DNA from: Mycoplana dimorpha
Lineage (GTDB): Bacteria; Pseudomonadota; Alphaproteobacteria; Rhizobiales; Rhizobiaceae
Direction: 5' to 3'
DNA: 64,000 nucleotides
Assembly (NCBI RefSeq): GCF_003046475.1
Contig: NZ_PZZZ01000008.1
Span: forward strand, 1-64,000
Positions 14,492 to 24,511 of the stretch are shown piece after piece. The notes under the pieces are model-generated. The model saw only the letters and a program-made list of their open reading frames with translations. It had not been told where the DNA came from and searched no databases. The position numbers and the translations under genes are program-made. The first letter of the stretch is position 1. Every line of letters begins with the position of its first letter.

Positions 14492-17485
14492 CTAGCCAGC
14501 TTTTCGGCCAGATCGATGCCGACGCTCGCGCCAGTCGTTCTCCAACTGCTCGATTGGTATTGCGTCAAGCGTCTCGCGGGCGAATGGTGCAGCAAGCCCC
14601 CGCTCTGCCGAACGGTATTCCGAAATTGCACCGCGTAGCTCGTCAAGCGCGTGCTGGAGCTGACCGAACTCTCTATCGAAAGCGACGCTGACGTCCGTCC
14701 CGGCTGTCGCCGCAAGGCTTTCGGCGAAGTCCGCCAGCCTCTGAACGCTATCAAAGCCTGGCAACGCTTCTTCCGTCACACCGAGTTCGCGCATAAACGC
14801 GCGGTATGCCTGCTGCAGCCGGTCGATCCGCTGGCTTATCGATGAGGCGAAAGACAGTAGCTGCTCCTGCCAGCCGGACGACCATTCCGCCTTGTCCACG
14901 AGGTCAAGGGACGGCTGACGCTGAACAGCGCCGTAGACCCGACCGAGTTCGGCCGCGAGCATAGCCAAGTTATTGTAGGTATGCTCATCGTGCGCATCCG
15001 TCGATGCGAACCAGAACTTCGGCGAATGCTGCATTGCCTCCTTCGAGGCGACACCGATCGCCTTATAGGCGGTGAGCCCGTTGGGATGCCGTTTGTGAAG
15101 GCTGTCCACGTAGCTGTTGAGTTCGTCGCGACGCAGGCGGAATCGCTCGTTGACCTGTATCCATTCGCGATCGTCGGAACGAGTGGAAGCCTGCCACGCC
15201 TGCTTCAGTTGAGAGACGAAACTCTTGCGATCCGCCTTGCTTGAATGCAGTTCCAGGCAGTAATCGCCAAGACCATGCTCGCGCAGCCGCCGATATACGA
15301 CGTCGAGCGCGGCAGTCTTCTCGGCAACGAAAAGGACCGTCTTTCCGATCGCCAGGCAGTTGGCGATCATGTTGGCGATGGTCTGGCTCTTGCCCGTGCC
15401 CGGCGGCCCGACGACGACGAAGTCCCGCCCCTCCGCGGCGGCCAAGCTCGCCGCGATCTGCGAGGAGTCGGCAGGCAGGAGGCAGATGATATCCTTCGGG
15501 TCGAACCGGCGATCGATCTCCCGCTCTTCTGCAAAGGTCATCTCCCCATCGGCGAACGTCTGCTCTGGCGTATCGATGAGGTGCTTTACCACGCGGTTCT
15601 GACGAAGGGCGTCCGTCCGCTCCACAAGGTCTTTCCACATGAGGAACTTGGCGAAGGAGAACGTGGACAGGGCAACTTCGTCTACGACCTCCATTCCAGG
15701 CACGTCCCTGACCGCCTGACGAATGGACGCCAACAGTCGGAGGACGTCGACACCGCTTTCGTCGACTGGCAACGGTCCGGAAAACTGGGGAAGCCGCAGA
15801 TCGAAGTCCCGCTCGAGGAATTGCAGCAGGGTGGCATTGAAACGAGGTTCGTCTTCGTGGAACCGGAGACCAAAGCGAGACGATGCGCTCTTCCGCTCAA
15901 GCTTGACTGGAAGGAGAAGGAGCGGAGCTCGATAGCTCCTAGGGTCTTCGGGCTTCTTCTTCCAGCGCAGGAATCCGACAGCGAGGAACAGGGTGTTCGC
16001 GCCACCCTCGGCGAAGTCGTTCTTGACCTGCCGGTGGAGCTCGATCAGCCGCTTATCCAATTCCTTGGTGTGCAACTTCGAGGACAGCTCGTCGCGCTGC
16101 AAGGCTTCCGTGGCGAAGCGGCGTCGCAGATCCTCGCCGCGGGTTTCCCGGAAGAGTGCCTCGTCCCTTTCGCCGACGGGGTTCTGTTCCGGCAGAGAAA
16201 TAAGCCTGATCGTAGCGCCAGATGCCAGCCTGTCCTCAAGATAAGGTACGTCGGTGCACAGGAAGGGGATCGTCTTCTGCGTGTCGGGAAAATTCAGAAG
16301 CCGATTTCTTAGAGTGAGATCGAGAAGCTTCTTCTGCCACCGGTCGATCCTGCCCGCCGCCGTAGTGGGCTTCTCTTCGGCGACGTCTGCAGGGAGGGCA
16401 TAGAATACCGGCATTGCTGGCAGAGGTAGTGCGATCGGTCTTGCATCATCGACGTCCTGGACCGCGCGTCGCATGGGTTCGTGGGAGGCAAGCGGGGTGA
16501 CGCCTCCACTGCGCGCACGTCTGACATCTATCGCAGCGACGAACTTGTCCCGCTGCCCCTCCTCCATGCGAGCCTCGATCAGTTTCTGGGCATGATCGAG
16601 GACCATGGCCGGGCGATGGGTTAATCCGGTAGTCTCGAACACCAGTAACTCCCGGAGCGCAAGCGCCTTTCTCACCTCCAGATCGCTTTCGATCGCGTTG
16701 GAGAGTGTTCTCTGGTTCAACCAGACGCCCACTGCAGCATGTCCGCTAAACATCAGAATGACGGGATGAAGACCCGACGCTTCCAAGGTCGATGCGAGCA
16801 GCAGAGTCAGATCAAGGCATGTCGCCAGCTTCTGCTCGAGGATGTCGGTCGGTCGCCGCACCTTCTGTCCACGGTGCTCGAAGCTCGCGGGCGGCTCGGC
16901 ATAATGCAGCCCCAGGGCGGAGACGGCAGAGTATATGGCAGCGCTGAGCATGAATGCTCGCTTCGGGTCGCCGCTCTGATAGCCGTCCAACGCTGACGAA
17001 TGACCGTGTGCCGCGAGCTGATCCGCAGCGGATTTCATGACACGGGCGACGGCAGGGTCGTTCGGCATGACGAAGGCCGGCAGAAGTTGTGCCATGTCGT
17101 CCACGCCGCCCCACTCGTCACGAGCAAGAAGACGAACGGGGACATGGACCTCGCTCAAGGTCGCTCCGCGGGAGCTCAGCGTCAGCGTGATCTCGCCGCG
17201 CTCGGCCTCGTTCAGGCCCGACAGATAGGATGCGTCAAGATCGACCTTGCGATCCGTGACCGTGATGCTGTCGCCAGCAAGGATGCGGTCGATCGTCCAG
17301 GTCTTCGCGCGGATGAACGGCGGGTTCGCTGCGAGGTGAAGCTGACAGTCCTCAACGTTCTGTAAGGTGGGATTGTCAATCTTGATCGATCGTATGACCG
17401 GGATCGCATTTTGGAACGAAGCATATGTAAAACAGGAAGCAATATCGGCGTTAATGCCAACAACATACTCTACGACATCCGACAT
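14492..17485 (-). CDS. N-terminal part of the split gene: transglutaminase-like, DUF4011, helicase Walker A
   Basis: 997 codons from ATG 17485. Residues about 1-120 look like a beta-sandwich adhesion or wedge domain. A transglutaminase-like region follows with ATCLDLTLLLASTLEASGLH (Cys near 222) and SGHAAVGVW (His near 247). The DUF4011 core begins near RIDRWQKKLLDLTLRNRLLN (about 385-405). The SF1 helicase P-loop VVVGPPGTGKSQTIANMIAN lies near residue 695. The frame ends DWRERRHRSGRKAG at 14492, just past a frameshift near 14530. The upstream gap to the small gene at 17749 is 263 nt and could hold a separate promoter. Confidence 0.75.
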   Translation of the reverse strand: MSDVVEYVVGINADIASCFTYASFQNAIPVIRSIKIDNPTLQNVEDCQLHLAANPPFIRAKTWTIDRILAGDSITVTDRKVDLDASYLSGLNEAERGEITLTLSSRGATLSEVHVPVRLLARDEWGGVDDMAQLLPAFVMPNDPAVARVMKSAADQLAAHGHSSALDGYQSGDPKRAFMLSAAIYSAVSALGLHYAEPPASFEHRGQKVRRPTDILEQKLATCLDLTLLLASTLEASGLHPVILMFSGHAAVGVWLNQRTLSNAIESDLEVRKALALRELLVFETTGLTHRPAMVLDHAQKLIEARMEEGQRDKFVAAIDVRRARSGGVTPLASHEPMRRAVQDVDDARPIALPLPAMPVFYALPADVAEEKPTTAAGRIDRWQKKLLDLTLRNRLLNFPDTQKTIPFLCTDVPYLEDRLASGATIRLISLPEQNPVGERDEALFRETRGEDLRRRFATEALQRDELSSKLHTKELDKRLIELHRQVKNDFAEGGANTLFLAVGFLRWKKKPEDPRSYRAPLLLLPVKLERKSASSRFGLRFHEDEPRFNATLLQFLERDFDLRLPQFSGPLPVDESGVDVLRLLASIRQAVRDVPGMEVVDEVALSTFSFAKFLMWKDLVERTDALRQNRVVKHLIDTPEQTFADGEMTFAEEREIDRRFDPKDIICLLPADSSQIAASLAAAEGRDFVVVGPPGTGKSQTIANMIANCLAIGKTVLFVAEKTAALDVVYRRLREHGLGDYCLELHSSKADRKSFVSQLKQAWQASTRSDDREWIQVNERFRLRRDELNSYVDSLHKRHPNGLTAYKAIGVASKEAMQHSPKFWFASTDAHDEHTYNNLAMLAAELGRVYGAVQRQPSLDLVDKAEWSSGWQEQLLSFASSISQRIDRLQQAYRAFMRELGVTEEALPGFDSVQRLADFAESLAATAGTDVSVAFDREFGQLQHALDELRGAISEYRSAERGLAAPFARETLDAIPIEQLENDWRERRHRSGRKAG

Positions 17486-17748
17486 TCCGATCCTCCGAGC
17501 CCTAGTTGGCGATCAACCACTACTCTACTGAGGGTTTCAAGGATATTTTGGGCTCTCGTGTTCCGGCTAACCAATAACGCGTTAACTTGTTGCTGGCTGA
17601 CAACGTTTATCGCAGGATGCCAAGGTTCGAGCATGAACGCGAATCCGTTGTGTCCTTAGAACCTGCGCCTGACCAGGCAGCGATCTGACCAACCCAGACC
17701 ATGCCTCACTGCACGAATCCTTCGCACCCGGAATGGAGCGCTCCGAAG

Positions 17749-18072
17749 CTAGTCCGTATTCTTCGAAGGCCGCCTCTTCAGAGTTTCTCTGCGTTTCCCT
17801 TGGGACACGATCCTGCGCCCGACTTTGGCCGGCTTGAATCCCGCCTTTGACAGCGCTTCGCCAAATGTCTCATTGTCGTCTGCGGTTTCATCGATCGGGC
17901 TGACGTCGCCGGCTATGCCTGCAGGGTTCCTTTCATCGTGTGGCACGCCAGTTTGCTGTTTCGCCAGTCCGAGATCGCGAGGGCGTGGGCGGACAGGTTC
18001 AAACCTTGTCCCGAATCCATATTTCCGCCTCAGAAACTGCCAGGGGGGACGTAGATGTGAGCTAGGCCGCAT
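17749..18072 (-). CDS. small basic protein coupled to the FtsH-like gene
   Basis: 107 aa from ATG 18072, which overlaps the true stop (18062-18064) of the AAA protease gene by 11 bp. A G-rich ribosome-binding site (GGGGGGAC) lies 6-8 nt upstream. The product is basic: PPWQFLRRKYGFGTRFEPV, a linker with DDNETFGEALSKAGFKPAK, and a tail of K/R (GKRRETLKRRPSKNTD). I do not recognise a domain; the end could bind nucleic acid. It sits between the protease and the helicase-nuclease gene on the same strand. Confidence 0.5.
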   Translation of the reverse strand: MRPSSHLRPPWQFLRRKYGFGTRFEPVRPRPRDLGLAKQQTGVPHDERNPAGIAGDVSPIDETADDNETFGEALSKAGFKPAKVGRRIVSQGKRRETLKRRPSKNTD

Positions 18073-20011
18073 CCGCTGTCCCCCCGCGCTCAATCCTGAC
18101 AGAGCGGTGGTTGACCGCATCCGCCGCTAGGGAGGCCAGACGATCCCGCTCGACGGTGAGCATTGCCAAGACTCGATGATATTGCGCCGCGATTATCTCT
18201 GTGACTTCCTTCTCAAGGTTTTCGGGCAATCCTTTCTCGTCCAGCTCTTCAACGGAGCCGATAAATATCGGCGTCGAACCGGACCGTAGGAGCCGACCAA
18301 CCGCCGAGCTATAGACGAAGCCCGCTCGATATCGCTGCCGATCGTGCCGCCTGAGCCCAGCGACCGATCACCGAACACGGCCGCTTCGGCAGCCATACCG
18401 GCCAGCCCCACTGCCATGCGGTTGAGGAGGCTCGTTTCCGTCGGGACGTGGTCTTCCGTCAATTCATATGAAATCAGCCCGCCAAGGTATGCTTGAGCCG
18501 ATGACTCAAACGAGTCCTTGATTTCGATGGTGGCGCTGGTCGCGTATCCGACCGCAAGCGAGATCAACGCATGACCGGCTTCGTGCACCGCGAGCCGAAG
18601 CAAGTCTTGCGGTGTGTAGCGTGTCTTTTCCGGAAGCTGAGCGCTCAGATCCCGTATTCCAGCCCTCGATCCTGATGTCGGGCAGTCTTCCGCGCATCGC
18701 GCACGATCTTTTCCAAAGCCGCGCCAGACTTGCCATCCAAATATTCGGCAATCTCGGCCAAGGATTCGAGCGGCTAGCTTCCCTCCACGTGGTTGTTGCA
18801 GCCGACCGGCGCGCAATATCGCGGGGTCGATCCAGTCTAGAAAGTTCGTGGCGCCAATCACCACGACACCCTCACCCAATCCCGTCAACAGGCTCAGAAA
18901 CTCGTTAAGGACGATCTGCCAATAGTGGTTGCCGCGGCGACCGGTGGGCTTGCTCGATCGGCTGCCGATGCTGTCCAGTTCGTCGATGAAGAGGACGGCC
19001 CCTCGGCCGTCGTTCGCATCTTCGAAACAGCTCCTCATCGCCATCAGTGTGTCGTCGAGGGCTCCGGCCGACTGCCATTCGCCGATGGTCGTGGAGATCA
19101 GCCTCAGTCCCAGTGCGCTCGCCAGTGCGGCCGCAAAGAACGTCTTGCCTGTCCCCGGCGGGCCTGAAATCAGCGCGCCACCAGCGACCTCCTGCCATGG
19201 CAAATTGCCTTCGCGCCATCGGGCCACGTCGGACCGTAGTCCTCGAGCCCAGCGCTTCGCTTCGTCGTATCCCGGCAACTCTGTGTCCGGATGTTCCAGG
19301 TCTTCGAGCGTGGCGACCTCCTGAGTTCCGAGATCGCTTTTGAGGATTGCGGCAAGCACAACGTTTTGCCGTTTCGGAGCGAGCAGAGCAGCATGCTGGT
19401 CGGAAATCGGAGGTCTCCCCGAAAGGCGACGCGCGGCATGAATGTGGCTTGCCGTCGGAGGCTTGACAACCATCACCGCCAGGGCAGCAAACCGGACGTC
19501 CTTTGGAACCTCGTTGATGTGCTTGGCAATCAATACCGCCAATCCCTTGAGATCGAACACCGTCACGGGCTCGTGGGCCTTGCCCTTCTTCCTGGGCGGA
19601 TTGGCAAGCCGTATCATGGCGCGCCGCGACACCCACTCCTCCCGGTCGGCAGCGATCGCGTCGTAGGCAGCGACTTCATAGTCATGTGTTCGATAGCCGG
19701 GCTCGGACGCGCGCCTCGATCCTGCTTCAGACCTGCTATGAACAACAGGGTATCGTGTTCGTCCGCCCGACCATTGGGCAGGGTTGGGGGCTGATCGACA
19801 ATTCGCAGGGGAGCAAGGCAGGCGGGCAGGATTCGAGCGAAGGATAGCGGCCGCCTCGAATCCGGGACTCCGGGGCCAAGTCCGCACGCGCGCCCAGCCC
19901 CGCGCATTCAGAGTTCAGTTCGGGATTCTTCCGGGAATCTGCGCTCCAGACCAGCGCTTTTGCGGCCAAACCGCCGTGAAGACGTCTAGCTTTCGCGAAG
20001 TCCCCTGCCAT
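18062..20011 (-). pseudogene. FtsH-like AAA ATPase/M41 protease, frameshifted
   Basis: Sequence identifiable over several frames. The main frame (from 19887) gives VATLEDLEHPDTELPGYDEA, Walker A SGPPGTGKTFFAAALA, Walker B AVLFIDELDSIGSR, sensor GATNFLDWIDPAILRAGRL, then, after a shifted segment that in its own frame reads LAEIAEYLDGKSGAALEKIV, the M41 zinc site HEAGHALISLAV. Near 18280 the frame shifts again: a neighbouring frame continues GSTPIFIGSVEELDEKGLPE to a stop at 18062. The N-terminus may start at ATG 20011 (MAGDFAKARRLHGG), only 30 nt from the tRNA. No transmembrane anchor is seen, so it is probably cytosolic. Several indels make a working product unlikely. Confidence 0.7.
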
Positions 20012-20040
20012 TCTAAAAAATTGAAATATCACGGGAAACT

Positions 20041-20116
<76 letters not shown>

Positions 20117-20374
20117 GCCGTCAGGACCGCGTCGCTGCGGTCTGATGGGGCGTATAATGGCGTTCTCCGACCTTGTCTACCCGGTCGCGAAAAATTTCTT
20201 CGCGGCGGCACAATTTTCCACGCCGGTCCGCATCCGACAGCGAATACTGCGAGCTCATTTTCTGGCCTCTTCCGACCACAGCCGCGACCGTCGCGGGCTT
20301 CGCGTCTGCCGTTGCTGCTCGCGGGCCTGCCGCGCACCTCGGCCCATCGCGTCCGGGGGTAAGCAAGCGCCAGG

Positions 20375-21292
20375 TCAGAGTTCGAGCGTGCCGGATGCGA
20401 TGCGGATCGCCTGCCCGCCGATCCGCGCCCCCGCGATTTCACCGTCGGCGACGTCGAGATGGAGGTGGATGAAGGATGGCCGCTCCATTTCAATGCCCTG
20501 CTCGATCAGGATCGGATGATGGCCGTCCACCAGTTGGTCGAACAACTGGATGGCGCCGGAAAGGGCCGCCACCGCCGATCCGGTGGCCGGATCCTCGCCG
20601 ATGCCGATCTCGGCGGGGAACATGCGGGCGTGAAAGCGGGCGAGATGGTTCACCCCGCCCCGGCAGTAGAGATAGGCCGATGCCAGCCGCCCGTCGGCAA
20701 AGGGAACGCAGCGCTGCCACAGCACCGGGTCGAACTCCGCCGACGACGCCGCGACAAGGTCGTGGACCGGCACCATGACGAAGGCGACGCCGGCGCTCCA
20801 GAGCGAGGGAATGTGGTTTTCGAAGCCGATCTGGCTCATCTTCAGGCCGAAGGCGTCGGCGATCGCCTGCCGGTCCAGCACCGCGTCCAGCCGCACCGAC
20901 CGCCGCGGCACGTCGAACTCGGCGAAGGCAGCCCCGCTGGACGGCAGCCGCACCGCGCATCGCACCGGGCCGATGTTCTCCTCCAGCACGCTGACGAGGT
21001 CGAGCGGGCGCCCCGCCTCCCTGTTGAGCATCTCGGCGATCGCCACGGCCGCGCCGACCGTCGGGTGGCCGGCGAAGGGCAGCTCGTCGACGGGAGTGAA
21101 GATGCGCAGCTTCGCCGCGTGCGCGGGGTTCCGCGCGGGCTTGACGAACACCGTCTCGGACAGGTTGAACTCGCCAGCGATCGCCTGCATCTGCGCGTCA
21201 TCCAGGCCATCGGCGTCGAAGACGACGGCAAGCGGATTACCCGCCAGCCTGCGGTCGGTGAAAACGTCGTAAACGGCGTATCGGCGCGACAC
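20375..21292 (-). CDS. PhzF family isomerase-like protein
   Basis: 305 aa with a GTG start at 21292, chosen because AGGGAG lies 8 nt upstream and PhzF proteins begin with a strand like SRRYAVYDVFTDRRLAGNPL. The catalytic-glutamate region FNLSETVFV and the glycine-rich GEDPATGSAVAALSG loop of the diaminopimelate-epimerase-like fold are both present, as is the GHPTVGAA motif. PhzF homologues catalyse a proton shift in phenazine synthesis, but most, including this one with no phz neighbours, act on unknown substrates. It is cytosolic and monocistronic by context. Confidence 0.85.
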   Translation of the reverse strand: MSRRYAVYDVFTDRRLAGNPLAVVFDADGLDDAQMQAIAGEFNLSETVFVKPARNPAHAAKLRIFTPVDELPFAGHPTVGAAVAIAEMLNREAGRPLDLVSVLEENIGPVRCAVRLPSSGAAFAEFDVPRRSVRLDAVLDRQAIADAFGLKMSQIGFENHIPSLWSAGVAFVMVPVHDLVAASSAEFDPVLWQRCVPFADGRLASAYLYCRGGVNHLARFHARMFPAEIGIGEDPATGSAVAALSGAIQLFDQLVDGHHPILIEQGIEMERPSFIHLHLDVADGEIAGARIGGQAIRIASGTLEL

Positions 21293-21430
21293 GGCATACT
21301 CCCTGGCGATTGTCCCGATTGGCAAACTGCACGACGCCTTCGTCTCCGGCAAGAGGCTAATCACGCCGGTGCGGGGGATGACTAGGCGCCGCCTCGAGGG
21401 CGGATGGCGGGACGTCAATGACGCCGCGCA

Positions 21431-22540
21431 TCACACGTCCAGCGTCATCACCACCGGGCGGTGATCGGAGGCCTTCGGGCGGTCCCAACCGATGCGCGGG
21501 TAGCGCTCCACCTCCTGGCCCGGCGGAAAGATGGTCCGGTAGGGCTGGCCGGCGCGGATGATCTCCGGCACCCGCGAATGGTTGCGGCGGGCCAGTTCGG
21601 GCGAAAGCAGGATGTAGTCCAGCTGGCAGAGATACCGGTCGTCCGGCCCCATGTTGTGGTAGAGCGTCCAGCGGTCGTCCTCGGCGGGGCGCAGCACCGG
21701 GTTTTCGACGAAACCGTCCCCGGTGAAGACGTCGACGGCGCTCACGCCCTCCTCGACCCGGCGGAAGACGTAGCCGTTGCGTCGGTCTCCCTCGACGATG
21801 ATCCGCTCCCGGTAGTCGTTCAGGTCGCCGCAGATGGCGAAGCGCTTGTTTGCCGTCCGCCCGGCGCCGAAGCGGTCCTCGATGATGCGGCGGACCGCCT
21901 TCGCTTCGGCGATCCGGACCGGCATTGTCGACGAACGCCCGTCCAGGCCGTCGCGCCCCGGCCCCATCGACTTGAAATGCACCACGTAGAGCGTCAGCGG
22001 CCGCCCGCCGATCCGCAGGTCCAGTTCCAGGCAGTCGCGCTTGAAGATGCGGTCATCGGGCGTGAGCGGCGCGAGTTCGGGCAGATACAGGTCGAGATCG
22101 CGATAGGTGAGAGCCGCATGGCTGCGCACGTCCACGCATTCGATGGCCTGGCCGTCGCGCGTGCGCTCCCGCATCAGCACGGCGACGTCGATGCCGCGCT
22201 TGTCATTTCCTTCGATCAGGTAACGCTGGCGATAGCCGTTGCCGGCCATCCTGAAGAGGTAGCCGTACTCGAAAGCCTGCAGCGATTCGATGTTGTCGAC
22301 CTCCTGCAGGCAGAGGATGTCGGCATCGGTGTCGGCGATCGCCAGCGCCGATTGCTGGCGCGAATCGTCGGTCAGCGCGATGGCCCGCGCCTCCTCCAGC
22401 CGCTGGAACTCCGCCTCGGTCCTGATGCTGAACAGCCGCAGCACCCGGTCCTGGCGCGCCTGGTTGCGGAAGCCGCTGAAATCGAAACGCGAGATAAGGT
22501 TTTCGACATTGAAGGTGGCGAGGCGAACGGACATCTGCAT
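21431..22540 (-). CDS. endonuclease/exonuclease/phosphatase family protein
   Basis: 369 aa from ATG 22540 (MQMSVRLATFNVENL; ATG 22534 is also possible). The EEP fold signature is clear: RLATFNVENLISRFD at the start, ADILCLQEVDNIESLQAF with the metal-binding Glu, VVHFKSMGPGRDG, FAICGDLNDYRE (GDxN motif) and KASDHRPVVMTLDV (SDHRP) at the end. It is Mg-dependent, cutting phosphodiester or phosphomonoester bonds; the DNA, RNA or lipid substrate is not shown. No signal peptide. It is divergent from a secreted protein gene with about 150 nt between them. Confidence 0.85.
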   Translation of the reverse strand: MQMSVRLATFNVENLISRFDFSGFRNQARQDRVLRLFSIRTEAEFQRLEEARAIALTDDSRQQSALAIADTDADILCLQEVDNIESLQAFEYGYLFRMAGNGYRQRYLIEGNDKRGIDVAVLMRERTRDGQAIECVDVRSHAALTYRDLDLYLPELAPLTPDDRIFKRDCLELDLRIGGRPLTLYVVHFKSMGPGRDGLDGRSSTMPVRIAEAKAVRRIIEDRFGAGRTANKRFAICGDLNDYRERIIVEGDRRNGYVFRRVEEGVSAVDVFTGDGFVENPVLRPAEDDRWTLYHNMGPDDRYLCQLDYILLSPELARRNHSRVPEIIRAGQPYRTIFPPGQEVERYPRIGWDRPKASDHRPVVMTLDV

Positions 22541-22687
22541 TGCAACCGTTGAAATGACGCGCAGTTTAGCCGCCATCAGCCGAATGGGAAGCGATTTCCC
22601 GCTGCGGCCACGGACACATCCCGCTTGTGTCCCATATCCTGAGGCTTCATCATCGCGGCGATCCCGATTCCGGGCCGAGGCAGTGAA

Positions 22688-24301
22688 ATGAAGGCGTGGT
22701 CGTTCGCAAGTCTCACAATCCTCGCCGCCAGCGTTCTGACCTGCCTGCTGGCCGCAGCCCCTGACGCAAGCGCCGCCGGCTCTTACCTCACGGAACGCGG
22801 CGAGGCCGCAAGGGCTGTGGATTCCATCATCGCGGCGACGGGGCGGTCCCCCCGGCTGCTGGCCGTGCGGCTGACCGACAGGAACGTCACCGTCGAGCTG
22901 CAGGGCGAGCATGCCCCTGCGAATGTCGACGAATGGCGGATCGGCATCGTCAGGCGCTTCTTCTTCGACTTCGAGACCACGGTCGGCCCTCGGGCCTCCG
23001 ATACACCCGGCCTCGTCTCCGACACGACCGGGGGCTTCTTCGGACGGGACGAGATCGCCCTGGAGCGGGTTCCGGAGGTGGTTGCCCACGCGATCGCCTA
23101 TGCCAGGCTCGAAGACGAGGCGCATGTGCAATCGATAGAGATCGCCCGGCAGGTCAGCATCCTGCCCGAGCCCGCCTACGGGGAGATCGGCTGGTCGATC
23201 TATGTCACCTCCGGCCGCGAGAGCGCGACGGTTCGCGCCGACGCCGCCGGCAACATCATCGGCGGCGACCTGTCCAACACCAACCGCGCCCGCCGCATGG
23301 ACCTTCTGACAAATTCCGACTGGCCGAAACGGGAGGCGATGGCGGCGCTTGCCGCGATCTTTGGGGAAGACCGGCGGCTGCGGGAATTCACGGTGCGACC
23401 GCGAGCGTTGTCGGTCAGCGCCGACCATCCTTCGATCGCCGGGCGAAAGGAGGATTATACCTGGACGATTTCCGGCGTCACCCGCTCTCCCCTGCTGTCA
23501 CCCCTCGTCCACGGGGCAAGCACGGCAGAACTCTTCTCACTCAAGGACGTGGACCTGAACGGGCTGGAGCGCATCCGCCGGATCGCGCGGCGCGAATGGG
23601 GCAACGACGAAGCGCGACTTCAAGCCATGACGCTAAGGCGCGAACGCGCCGTTCGAGGCACGGAACTGCGATGGGTGGTCCATTTCGACGACGGGGCCGT
23701 CGACGGCAAGGGTGACGGCAATGGCACGGTCGAGGTTACCCCCGACGGCACGGTTCGACAGGTCGACCTGCCCGACAGCCGCCAGCCGAGGCGCGACCGC
23801 CTTGCACCGCAAGCCATAGCCGACACGCTTCGGCGCGTGGCCGCCGAGTTCCCGCAAGCGGCGCGGTTCGCCGAACTCGGCTTCGACGCCAACGAGACCC
23901 GCATCCTTGCCGAAGACCCGAATCGACCCGGCGCCATGGCTGAATTCGTGGCGGACGACACGCATGTCGCCCGGTCCGCGATGCGGATGCCCTGGGACGA
24001 GGATTTCCGCCCGGAGCGCCTGTTCACGATGGAGGCCATCGAGACCTTTACCGGCTCCGGCCGGCTCGCCGAGTTCCGGGCGCGCGCCTACCGTCGCCTC
24101 GGCGTGGACGATCACGCGATGCCGATCGCCCGCTACACCTTCGCGATCGGCCAGGCCATGGGCCCGGATGGCACCTACATGGTGCCCTCGCCCGATGGCC
24201 GGCTGACAATGGAGATCCGGGTGGAAAGCCCCGACGGTAAGAGCGCCGGCCGGGTCACCTATGCGTCCTCCGGCGAGGAAATCGACGTTGTGATGCCGTA
24301 A
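22688..24301 (+). CDS. hypothetical secreted protein, 537 aa
   Basis: A clear signal peptide (MKAWSFASLTILAASVLTCL followed by LAAAPDASA, cut near residue 30) predicts export. The mature part mixes beta strands with conserved-looking stretches such as EIGWSIYVTSGRESATVRAD, TVEVTPDGTVRQVDLPDSR and ARYTFAIGQAMGPDGTYMV. No catalytic motif or named domain is visible to me. The length and repeated strand patterns (R-x-V-x-x-x-G-x-[IV]) could mean two or three PepSY-like modules, but this is a guess. GAGG lies 8 nt before the ATG. Confidence 0.75.
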   Translation: MKAWSFASLTILAASVLTCLLAAAPDASAAGSYLTERGEAARAVDSIIAATGRSPRLLAVRLTDRNVTVELQGEHAPANVDEWRIGIVRRFFFDFETTVGPRASDTPGLVSDTTGGFFGRDEIALERVPEVVAHAIAYARLEDEAHVQSIEIARQVSILPEPAYGEIGWSIYVTSGRESATVRADAAGNIIGGDLSNTNRARRMDLLTNSDWPKREAMAALAAIFGEDRRLREFTVRPRALSVSADHPSIAGRKEDYTWTISGVTRSPLLSPLVHGASTAELFSLKDVDLNGLERIRRIARREWGNDEARLQAMTLRRERAVRGTELRWVVHFDDGAVDGKGDGNGTVEVTPDGTVRQVDLPDSRQPRRDRLAPQAIADTLRRVAAEFPQAARFAELGFDANETRILAEDPNRPGAMAEFVADDTHVARSAMRMPWDEDFRPERLFTMEAIETFTGSGRLAEFRARAYRRLGVDDHAMPIARYTFAIGQAMGPDGTYMVPSPDGRLTMEIRVESPDGKSAGRVTYASSGEEIDVVMP

Positions 24302-24475
24302 CCGGCATCGTCGTGATGCCGGCAGCATTCAGAGGAGCGCCGCTCAGCACGCTGCCGCTGACTTTGCACATGCTGTGGGGATCGCCTGCCGGTTTTCCCG
24401 GTCTGTGCTCGACGACGGGCGCAGCCTTGCGCGGCGGCGCCCGGTCTTCTTGATCGGCTTGCCCTTCGCCGAGGC

Positions 24476-24500
24476 CGGAACCGCCCGGCGGGCGGTTCCG
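24476..24500. terminator. perfect 11-bp hairpin between convergent genes
   Basis: CGGAACCGCCC and GGGCGGTTCCG are separated by GGC. It lies between the 3' ends of two convergent genes, where a two-way terminator is expected, but no T run follows on either strand. Confidence 0.35.
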
Positions 24501-24511
24501 AAAAACAAGCG

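Larger units (their letters stand above)
11599..17485 (-). pseudogene. frameshifted DUF4011-helicase-Vsr-DUF3320 gene
   Basis: One gene of roughly 1,960 codons is split over three frames. Frame A runs 17485 to about 14530. Frame B, which reads ASIWPKSWLGKRRVKKLL directly after the break, runs from about 14530 to about 11870. Frame C, which reads RVERLLWKKGTVAEVHPYRA, then SISDTPLSELAAIVIANRG, runs to the stop at 11599. Conserved sequence passes from frame to frame without loss, so two small indels, not rearrangement, broke the gene. Either the gene died recently or the assembly has indel errors; the intact genes to the right argue for the former. Large proteins of this type are often found in bacterial defence islands. 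It is last in a same-strand series with the FtsH-like gene and a small gene. Confidence 0.75.
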
